From NCBI RefSeq assembly GCF_014287585.1, contig NZ_JACOOJ010000049.1, positions 1-27,187 on the forward strand: 27,187 nucleotides of DNA. Direction: 5' to 3'. The position numbers and the translations under genes are program-made. The stretch comes from Parabacteroides hominis. Its GTDB lineage: Bacteria > Bacteroidota > Bacteroidia > Bacteroidales > Tannerellaceae. Positions within the stretch are counted from its first letter, which is position 1, and the number at the start of each line of letters is the position of its first letter. The notes under the pieces were generated by a model. It was not told where the DNA came from. It did not search any database and saw nothing but the letters and a program-made list of their open reading frames with translations. This document shows positions 1 through 6,094 of this stretch, piece after piece.

Positions 1-105
1 GACGGAGAACCCATTACAGAACGAAAATGGCAATTATTACTTATACAACTCGGAAAATTGCGGCATAGAAAAATACTATATCGGGAAAAGGAGGAAACGA
101 TATAA
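1..105 (+). CDS. possible 3' end of an upstream gene (partial)
   Basis: The first frame is open from base 1 to a TAA at 103-105 and encodes about 34 residues rich in Lys, Arg, Glu and Leu. I do not recognise it. The main support is position: a strong terminator hairpin starts two bases after the stop codon. Frame 2 is also open across this stretch but runs through the terminator to a TGA near 190, so it is less likely. Only the tail would be in the window, so no function can be given. Confidence 0.3.
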   Translation, partial: DGEPITERKWQLLLIQLGKLRHRKILYREKEETI

Positions 106-106
106 A

Positions 107-143
107 AAGAGGATGTGTCTAGTTTTGACACACCCTCTTTTTT
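107..143 (+). terminator. rho-independent terminator
   Basis: Arms 107-119 and 127-139 pair over 13 positions with one A-C mismatch, around a 7-base loop (tagtttt). A T run continues to 143. It closes whatever is transcribed from the left edge. Its right arm shares 16 bases, in inverted orientation, with the terminator at 27072-27106. Confidence 0.8.
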
Positions 144-570
144 GTTGCCACGATGCCAACTGTGAAGTTTTCTTGCGTTGTGCATGCTGAATAATGTCCT
201 TTCGCAGCATGAAAAGATGATTAGTTGCACTATTTTTCTTTAATCAGCGACGCTAATTATGTAATCGGCGGCGCTGATTTTATAATCACGGCCGCTGATT
301 TTATAATCGTCGACGCCGATTACAGAAATATAGGCATGAAAAGCAGGAATTGTATGTGTATTGGGAATATATATATTGTCTCGTAGATGATGTTTTTTTG
401 TCTTTTTGCGGGAAAAGTCTTTTTTGTAAGTTTGATAATTTCGTAATAAGTTGATTATTAGGCGTCCTTGTAATCTTGAAAGGCGCGCGCGTACGTATGT
501 TTATAGGGGTGAAAACAGGCTAAAACGGGGGTGTAATTAGTTTTATATCAGTAAGATAGGTTCCAAAAAC
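144..570. other. gene-free AT-rich leader region
   Basis: No convincing gene is seen here. The region contains the four-unit dyad repeat (241-324). From 325 to 570 it is AT-rich with T runs near 391-430, and a short GC island (gcgcgcgtacgta) lies around 484-497. I found no clear promoter pair reading into the downstream gene other than the one inside the palindrome-bounded segment. Confidence 0.6.
241..324. repeat. four tandem 21-bp dyad-symmetric boxes
   Basis: Four consecutive 21-bp units start at 241, 262, 283 and 304. Each begins TAATC and carries an imperfect 17-bp palindrome: AATC, a GC-rich core, then GATT (AATT in unit 1). The cores differ between units while the flanking half-sites stay nearly constant. 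The 21-bp period is close to two helical turns, so proteins bound to each unit would sit on one face of the DNA. Possible roles are an operator array for a dimeric regulator or a tandem repeat of unknown role. The repeat structure is certain; the function is inference. Confidence 0.75.
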
Positions 571-610
571 AAAATGACTAAAAAAAACGTACGTTTTTTT
601 TAGTCATTTT
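571..610. repeat. left 40-bp palindrome of an invertible segment
   Basis: This is a perfect 40-bp palindrome; the inner 17-base half-site is atgactaaaaaaaacgt and the centre lies between 590 and 591. The central AAACGTACGT fits the ARACGTWCGT motif that I recall for inverted repeats recognised by the Mpi-type serine recombinase of Bacteroides fragilis. A second copy lies at 755-794. Together they bound a 144-bp segment carrying one promoter. Confidence 0.85.
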
Positions 611-716
611 TGGAGAGGGTTTGGAAGGTTCGTGATAAAAAGGCGGTTTTTCGTACTTGTTAAGCTATCTAATTGATAAGAAAGAATATAGAAAAAGAAA
701 AATCTTTGAAGAAAGG

Positions 717-747
717 ATTGCAGGTTCAAAAAGTATATGTATTTTTG
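717..747 (+). promoter_or_regulatory. promoter in the invertible segment, ON orientation
   Basis: ATTG (717-720), a 19-bp spacer, then TATTTTTG (740-747) fit the Bacteroidetes -33/-7 promoter (TTTG, TAnnTTTG). Transcription would start near 752-756, at the edge of the right palindrome, and read into the gene at 870 with a leader of about 115 nt that begins with the palindrome hairpin. No comparable promoter was seen on the opposite strand of the 611-754 segment. Inversion would point this promoter away from the gene and switch it off. Confidence 0.75.
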
Positions 748-754
748 TAGCTGA

Positions 755-794
755 AAAATGACTAAAAAAAACGTACGTTTTCATTAGTCATTTT
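755..794. repeat. right 40-bp palindrome of the invertible segment
   Basis: The left half (755-774) is identical to that of the copy at 571-610. The right half differs from perfect dyad symmetry only at 782-783 (CA instead of TT). The halves facing the segment interior are perfectly matched in inverted orientation, and the two differences lie in the outer half. In the RNA this copy would form a hairpin followed by U residues at the 5' end of the leader. Confidence 0.85.
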
Positions 795-869
795 GGTGTA
801 CGATCCCAAGAAGGGACTTATAGAACTGAATTTCATTATATATAGTATTATTAATTAAATTATTAGATT

Positions 870-3800
870 ATGAACAAGAGATTTTCTACTCTTTTGGCAA
901 GCGTTCTGCTTGCAGTTGGTTCATTTTCGGTAGGTGCACAGACAAATGTATCTTCATTAATCTTAGGAGATAATGAAGGTCTTTATCAGTTGAAATCTGA
1001 TGATGCATATCTTGCAATCGAAAATGACTCGTTGAAATTGATGACAGCGGCTAATGCTGATTCATTAATCTTGAACACTTTGTGGTGTGTGAATGTACAA
1101 CAGTACAATCAAGGTCAGGCTATCAAGTTTGAGTTTAGAAACAAAGCTACTGGCCAGACTCTGGAAGTTTCTGAAGATTATCTGGAAGGTCTTCCTGCAG
1201 GTGGCACTACTGCTGATCTGGAAGTTGGCGGTGCTATTGGTGGATGGGCATTCTCAAATACACTTAAACCTTTGCAAGCAACAAGACCTCTTTATTACTA
1301 TTTCAGTACAGACTCTGTTGTAACTTTGGATAAAGCTACAAATATAGATGAGGATGGAAATACTTATCTGAAGTTGACAAAACGTGTTGCTGAGGCTGCT
1401 AATACTTACTCTGGTGCAAATCTTTTTACTTTGGTTGAAGCTAAAGCTTTGACTCTGACTGCTGCACAGATCAACACGATCTTAGGCACTCAGGAAGATG
1501 TAACAGCAGGCGTTAAATTGACTTTTGACAAAGATAAGAATAACACTACACTGAAAAACTATTTCTCAGATGATGCTAAATTCGTCGCTGATACTACAAT
1601 GACCGGAACTCAAGTAGATGACTTCGTTCGTATCATGACAGGAAAGAAGAGTGATAGTACTTATGTTTACGTCGATACTGCTTATGTAAACGATAACGGT
1701 GAAAAATTCTTAGGTTTTACGACAAAACAGTTTACTTCTGCTAAGTTGAATGGTAAGACACTTAATGACACATTAGGAGTTATTAATGATCAGTCTAAGT
1801 TCTTGTTCACATATTGGCCTTCTATTGATAGCTTGGTTATCCAAGTTAAGCAAGCTACTTATTTGAATGGAAACAAATACTTTAGCGAAAGTTTGAATAC
1901 TCCGACTTCTGGTGATACAACCGCTATTGTTTCTAATGCTGACAAGAAGAACTACGTAACAGTTCAGGATTTGGTTTCTGCAGACGAAATTCGTATCGTA
2001 ACAATCTATGGTGAGAAAGAAACCGAAATCAGTTTCGGTATCACAGGTTGTGGTGATCCTGTTGGAACAAACAAGACAACTTTAGAAGAAGGCTTGTATT
2101 TGATTAAGAATAAGGCTGGTAAATATTTGGCTATGCCGATCCACGAAGACTCTACTTATCATTGGGTTTCTGTAGAAGCAAATGTTCAGCCGTGGGATAT
2201 GCCTTCATTCCAGTGGGTAATTGAAAAGAATCGTAAGAATAGCGATGTTTCTCCTATCTCTATCATCAACCGTGAATTCGGTGCTAATAAGGGTACTGTT
2301 ACTTCTGCTTTGCAGTTGTATAACGATGCTGATGCAACAATCTTAGGTGAAGCTGTAGAAGTTTTAGCTAAGACTGTAGGCGAAGCTGATGTTGAAAATG
2401 CTGGTTTCCAGAAAGCTGATAGTGCAATCATGAGTGATGCGTATAGAGGTTATCGCTATTTGGATAACGATTCTCTGCTTGTAACGACTTATAAGTTGCA
2501 ATATTGGACTTCATTCGCATCTGAAGATCTGTATATGGGTGCAATGAAGGTTGGTGACTCTGTTATCTATGTAGGTGCAAAAGACAATTATGTATTGGCT
2601 CCGACAGGAAATGAAGCTGCATTCGGTTACAAGGGTAACGTAACTGGTCTGTCTGAACTGAAACGTCAAGCTTATACGATGAAGTCCAAAGGTAGTGACA
2701 AGATGGTTGTTGAAGCTGGTGAAAACAGAATCGCTGTTTCTGACGCTACTGCTGCTCAGGTTGCTAATTTCTTCTTCAAGGCTAATAATAATGTAGAAGG
2801 TAAGATTTATTATGCTCTGATTGATACGGCATTTAATGAAGCTCCGGATTCACTGCGTAAAGTCGGTGTTGATGAAAACAATAAATATCTGAAGAGACAA
2901 GTAATGACTGAAACCCGTACATCTGCATTCTCTGTAGAAGTTGATGATGCTCCTGTTTATCGTCGTTTCAACTCTTTGACTCTGGAAGGAAATGAAGGTG
3001 ATGCAGCCGATACATTGCGTTTCGTAGAAAAATATCGTGGTGAAATGTTGCAGATGGAAGCTAACAAGAACTTTATGATCGACGGTATCGATTTCTTAGG
3101 CATCGACGCTGTGAACAAAGGTGAAGGTAAATCTTTCTATGTTGATACTGCTTGGGTTGGCCGTGGTTTAGGTTATATCAAACCTCAGTATTTGGTTTCT
3201 ATTGACCGTGTTGCTGCAGAAAACGATTCGATCCGTGTTAAATGTCCGATCTGTGCTACTCTGGGTGATGCTGCTCCTGATCATTGTATCCATGATACTT
3301 GGATTCCTGTTGCAGGTTATGAAAGAGGTAAATATTTGGTTAACTTCGTTGATTCTGCAAATGTTACTACCACTTCCGGCTCTCATCCTTATACATGGGG
3401 TATGTATAACCGTGCCGGCTTCGTTGATGCTCTTCATGTAGGTGATAGCTTGTATCTGTTGCTTGATCAGTTTGCCGGTCTGAAAACTAAAGACATCGAT
3501 GTTACAGCAATTGCAAAAGCGGATAGCATCTCTAAAATAACTGCTACTGACAGAAATGGCAATGGCCGTTACATCAAAAACTTGCGTGGTGATGAACATA
3601 AAGCTTACACTTGGTCGTTCCGTTTCGTGGATACAGAAGTTGCTGGTAACGAAGTTGAGACTGATCGTGCATTCTTGTTCGAATCTCTGCCTTTTGTAAA
3701 TGGTACAACATTTACACTTGCAAATCAGAAAATCCAGCCGTCTTATGCTTCTTGGTTAAAGATGCAGAATGGTTGCTTGGTAATGTCTGATCCTGCTGAA

Positions 3801-4106
3801 TCATTCTTTAATGATGCTAAGACTGGTGGTGACGATGCTTTGATCTTCACAATCGAAGAAGGTTCTATCGATGATATCGCTACAGACAACGAAGTGATCA
3901 CAACTTCTGAAGTAACTGTTATTGCTGGCGAAGGCCAGGTAACGATCGCTGGTGCTCAGGGCAAGAAAGTAGTTATCACTAATATCTTAGGCCAGACAGT
4001 AGCCAACACAGTTATCACTTCCGACAATGCTGTAATTGCTGCTCCTCAGGGTGTAATTGTAGTTGCTGTTGAAGGTGAAGAAGCTGTTAAAGCTATCGTT
4101 AAGTAA
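870..4106 (+). CDS. large secreted surface protein, S-layer-like, with DUF6383-type C-terminus
   Basis: 1078 residues. A Sec signal peptide covers about residues 1-23 (MNKR, hydrophobic core, VGAQ). The mature part is acidic and low in Cys. Two segments share a G-L-Y-x-(L/I)-K...YLA pattern (residues 36-49 and 407-421), suggesting repeated beta modules. I count 21 D-(S/T)-(A/I/L/V/M/T) triplets, the known Bacteroidetes O-glycosylation motif. A cluster C792-x2-C795...H805-C806-x-H808 resembles a metal-binding knuckle. The last 80 or so residues (GKKVVITNILGQ ... PQGVIVVAV ... KAIVK) match DUF6383 as I remember it and follow the pattern of type IX sorting domains. Codon choice is strongly biased (GCT, GTT, CGT), unlike neighbouring genes and typical of abundant proteins. 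The gene stands alone behind an invertible promoter. A phase-variable S-layer-like glycoprotein is the best reading; the exact role is inferred. Confidence 0.85.
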   Translation: MNKRFSTLLASVLLAVGSFSVGAQTNVSSLILGDNEGLYQLKSDDAYLAIENDSLKLMTAANADSLILNTLWCVNVQQYNQGQAIKFEFRNKATGQTLEVSEDYLEGLPAGGTTADLEVGGAIGGWAFSNTLKPLQATRPLYYYFSTDSVVTLDKATNIDEDGNTYLKLTKRVAEAANTYSGANLFTLVEAKALTLTAAQINTILGTQEDVTAGVKLTFDKDKNNTTLKNYFSDDAKFVADTTMTGTQVDDFVRIMTGKKSDSTYVYVDTAYVNDNGEKFLGFTTKQFTSAKLNGKTLNDTLGVINDQSKFLFTYWPSIDSLVIQVKQATYLNGNKYFSESLNTPTSGDTTAIVSNADKKNYVTVQDLVSADEIRIVTIYGEKETEISFGITGCGDPVGTNKTTLEEGLYLIKNKAGKYLAMPIHEDSTYHWVSVEANVQPWDMPSFQWVIEKNRKNSDVSPISIINREFGANKGTVTSALQLYNDADATILGEAVEVLAKTVGEADVENAGFQKADSAIMSDAYRGYRYLDNDSLLVTTYKLQYWTSFASEDLYMGAMKVGDSVIYVGAKDNYVLAPTGNEAAFGYKGNVTGLSELKRQAYTMKSKGSDKMVVEAGENRIAVSDATAAQVANFFFKANNNVEGKIYYALIDTAFNEAPDSLRKVGVDENNKYLKRQVMTETRTSAFSVEVDDAPVYRRFNSLTLEGNEGDAADTLRFVEKYRGEMLQMEANKNFMIDGIDFLGIDAVNKGEGKSFYVDTAWVGRGLGYIKPQYLVSIDRVAAENDSIRVKCPICATLGDAAPDHCIHDTWIPVAGYERGKYLVNFVDSANVTTTSGSHPYTWGMYNRAGFVDALHVGDSLYLLLDQFAGLKTKDIDVTAIAKADSISKITATDRNGNGRYIKNLRGDEHKAYTWSFRFVDTEVAGNEVETDRAFLFESLPFVNGTTFTLANQKIQPSYASWLKMQNGCLVMSDPAESFFNDAKTGGDDALIFTIEEGSIDDIATDNEVITTSEVTVIAGEGQVTIAGAQGKKVVITNILGQTVANTVITSDNAVIAAPQGVIVVAVEGEEAVKAIVK

Positions 4107-4182
4107 TTAAGGTTATTATGTAGGGGCGGGGCTTGCTTCGCCTCTCTTAAATAATATAATTCTAAAATTTACCGTGCGCCCC

Positions 4183-4210
4183 GTAGAGATGCACGACTGT
4201 GCATCTCTAC
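4183..4210. repeat. perfect 12-bp stem-loop
   Basis: gtagagatgcac (4183-4194) pairs perfectly with 4199-4210 around a 4-base loop. No T run follows, so it is not a classic terminator. Similar gtagagatgcac-type hairpins are common between Bacteroidales genes as small dispersed repeats (from memory). Between 4107 and 4324 I see no gene. Confidence 0.6.
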
Positions 4211-4324
4211 AATGGCAATTATCCCGTGACGGGTGAACAAGCGGTAGATATTAATACTAAAGTAAAAATTTAAAAAAGTTCATCTGCCATTATCCCTGTG
4301 AAGAGAAAACGCAGACACAAAATG

Positions 4325-4359
4325 AAGCCTCTCCGGTAGCAATATCGGGGAGGCTTTTT
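4325..4359 (+). terminator. rho-independent terminator downstream of the surface-protein gene
   Basis: aagcctctcc (4325-4334) pairs with ggggaggctt (4347-4356) through 10 positions including one wobble, and a T run reaches 4359. It lies about 220 bases after the stop codon of the large secreted protein, so that mRNA may carry a long 3' untranslated region containing the 4183-4210 hairpin. Confidence 0.8.
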
Positions 4360-4386
4360 GTTTCGTATTTAAAATTTGGCACACAC

Positions 4387-4672
4387 ATAAATGATGATTC
4401 ATATGTGAGCTAACAGACAAAGCTGTACCTTATGTCGTAGCCTCTCTTTTGCCGTCTGCTTCAGCAGACGGATAGATGATTGTTCCGGCTTTGCCGGTTC
4501 TTCTGTGGGTTTTAACCCCTTTAAATATAATCCATAAAAGGGGCTAAAGCCCACAGAGGAAGAGGCTTAGCCTCCAGGCCTTTTGAACCGACTGCTGAAG
4601 CAGACGGCAAAAGAGAGCTTGCGACACAATGCGCAGCCTTGTCTGTTTGCTCACCCATAAATCATTATTTAT
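4387..4672. repeat. 286-bp fold-back element, MITE-like, without coding capacity
   Basis: The two ends are inverted copies: ataaat-atgatt-at...gtgagc at 4387-4410 and its complement at 4649-4672 (20 of 24 matching). The similarity continues inward through acagacaa, ctctcttttgccgtctgc and ctgtggg(t/c)tt(t/a)a(a/g)cccc. Nested small hairpins occur in the arms, for example ccgtctgcttcagcagacgg and ccggctttgccgg. No transposase is encoded and no target duplication was evident. It spans the gap between the surface-protein locus and rex. Confidence 0.75.
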
Positions 4673-4775
4673 CGGTTCAAATATTGGCAGAAATGAATCA
4701 CTTATACAAGGAAATATTTTGGTGCGGTTATCCTGTATTTGTATTCTATTTTTCTATTCCCAAAGAAAAAAATTG

Positions 4776-4783
4776 TACTTTTG
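4776..4783 (+). promoter_or_regulatory. promoter (-7 element) for rex
   Basis: TACTTTTG is an exact TAnnTTTG match. The only -33 candidate is TTTC at 4751-4754, with a 21-bp spacer, so it is weak. The predicted start near 4788-4790 gives a leader of about 20 nt to the ATG at 4810. This excludes the upstream in-frame start at 4639, which lies inside the fold-back element. TTGTGAG at 4781-4787 resembles one half of a Rex operator, but no second half was seen. Confidence 0.6.
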
Positions 4784-4809
4784 TGAGCTACATTAATAAA
4801 GATCGAACA

Positions 4810-5460
4810 ATGGGTAACGATGAAATGAAACAAATCTGGAAAGTGCCTGAGCCGACTCTTAGGAGGCTGCCGTGGTATCTTGCCTTTTTGAAACTGATGA
4901 AAGGAAGAGGGGAGACTTTTGTATCATCTACTCAGATTGCCAAAGAAATTAATGTGGACCCCAGTCAGGTGGCGAAAGACCTCTCCTTTGTGAATATTTC
5001 AGGGAAGACACGTGTCGGCTATGAGATCAGTACGCTGGTGGACGTGTTGGAAGATTTCTTAGGCTTTACGGCGCAGCATAAAGCATTCCTGTTCGGTGTA
5101 GGTAGCTTGGGTGCTGCCTTGTTGCAGGATTCCGGTCTGAAACAGTACGGATTGGAGATTGTCGGAGGCTTCGATGTCCGCCGCGAATTGGCCGGAACCG
5201 AGATCAACGGAATACCGGTCTACCACATGGACGATTTTCCTGCCAAGCAGAAGGAATACGGAGCGACGATCGGCGTGATCACGGTCCCGGTCGACAAGGC
5301 GCAGGAAGTGACTGAACTGATTATCGCCGGAGGGATCAAGGCTTTGTGGAACTTTACCCCGTTCCGCATCCGTGTGCCGGAAGATATCGTAGTGCAAAAT
5401 ACCTCTATGTACGCTCACCTTGCCGTGATGTTCAACCGCTTGAATTCAATCAATCACTGA
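4810..5460 (+). CDS. rex: redox-sensing transcriptional repressor Rex
   Basis: 216 residues from the ATG at 4810. The N-terminal winged helix has the family signature (PEPTLRRLPWYL, then STQIAKEINVDPSQVAKDL). The following Rossmann domain carries the NAD(H)-binding glycine motif FGVGSLGAAL. Rex proteins bind DNA when NADH/NAD+ is low and repress fermentation and anaerobic electron-transfer genes. The reading frame is open back to 4639, but those extra 57 residues overlap a repeat element and the promoter and do not look like Rex. The FAH-family gene starts 3 bases after the stop and porU follows, so rex probably heads an operon. Confidence 0.93.
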   Translation: MGNDEMKQIWKVPEPTLRRLPWYLAFLKLMKGRGETFVSSTQIAKEINVDPSQVAKDLSFVNISGKTRVGYEISTLVDVLEDFLGFTAQHKAFLFGVGSLGAALLQDSGLKQYGLEIVGGFDVRRELAGTEINGIPVYHMDDFPAKQKEYGATIGVITVPVDKAQEVTELIIAGGIKALWNFTPFRIRVPEDIVVQNTSMYAHLAVMFNRLNSINH

Positions 5461-5463
5461 CAT

Positions 5464-6078
5464 ATGAAAATAATAGCCGTAGGAATGAATTATGCCGCCC
5501 ACAATAAAGAGCTGCATCATTCGTTAGAATTATCGGAGCCTACTATCTTTATGAAGTCCGACTCTTCGTTGCTGAAGGACGGCAAACCGTTCTTTATCCC
5601 TGATTTCTCTTCGGAGATCCATTACGAAACGGAGATCGTCGTGAAGATAGACCGGCTGGGAAAAAACATAGCCGAACGTTTCGCCCATCGTTACTATAAC
5701 GAGGTGACGGTTGGAATTGACTTTACAGCCCGCGACTTGCAAAACAAGCTGCGTGCGCAAGGTCTGCCTTGGGAAATCAGCAAGGCGTTCGATAACTCGG
5801 CTGTTCTTGGGACATTCGTCCCGGTAGAACGCGTGGGAGATGTGAACCGCATCCCTTTCCACCTGGATATTAATGGAAAGACCGTCCAGGAAGGAAACAC
5901 GCAGGACATGCTTTTCCCGGTCGACAAGATCATAGCCTATGTGAGCCGTTTCTTTACGTTGAAGATAGGCGATCTGATCTATACCGGAACCCCGGTAGGC
6001 GTGGGGCCGGTCAAGATAGACGACCACTTGCAGGGATATATCGGCGAGCAGAAGCTGCTGGATTTCTTTGTGAGATAA
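5464..6078 (+). CDS. fumarylacetoacetate hydrolase family protein
   Basis: 204 residues, the size of a single-domain FAH-family enzyme (YcgM/FAHD1 type). The metal ligands are visible as H-Y-E55-T-E57 and D86 in GIDFTARDLQ, and the C-terminal signature GDLIYTGTPVGVGPV is present. Members hydrolyse or decarboxylate 2-oxo acids such as acylpyruvates and oxaloacetate; the substrate here cannot be told from sequence. It starts 3 bases after the rex stop and ends 16 bases before porU, consistent with one transcript. I recall the same neighbour order next to porU in Porphyromonas gingivalis, not verified. Confidence 0.9.
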   Translation: MKIIAVGMNYAAHNKELHHSLELSEPTIFMKSDSSLLKDGKPFFIPDFSSEIHYETEIVVKIDRLGKNIAERFAHRYYNEVTVGIDFTARDLQNKLRAQGLPWEISKAFDNSAVLGTFVPVERVGDVNRIPFHLDINGKTVQEGNTQDMLFPVDKIIAYVSRFFTLKIGDLIYTGTPVGVGPVKIDDHLQGYIGEQKLLDFFVR

Positions 6079-6094
6079 CACGGAAAAAGAACGT

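Noticed and set aside
241..324. CRISPR array
   Set aside because: The 21-bp units are contiguous with no separate spacers, the constant part is too short, and no cas gene is present.
490..497. CGTACGTA as a third recombination site upstream of the invertible segment
   Set aside because: It shares the CGTACGT core but lacks the A/T tracts and atgact arms of the two palindromes, so it is probably chance.
4183..4210. Terminator of the large surface-protein gene
   Set aside because: The stem is perfect but is not followed by a T run; the hairpin at 4325-4359 fits better.
4639..4809. N-terminal extension of the rex reading frame
   Set aside because: These 57 codons lie partly inside the fold-back element and cross the -7 element at 4776-4783; the Rex homology starts after 4810.
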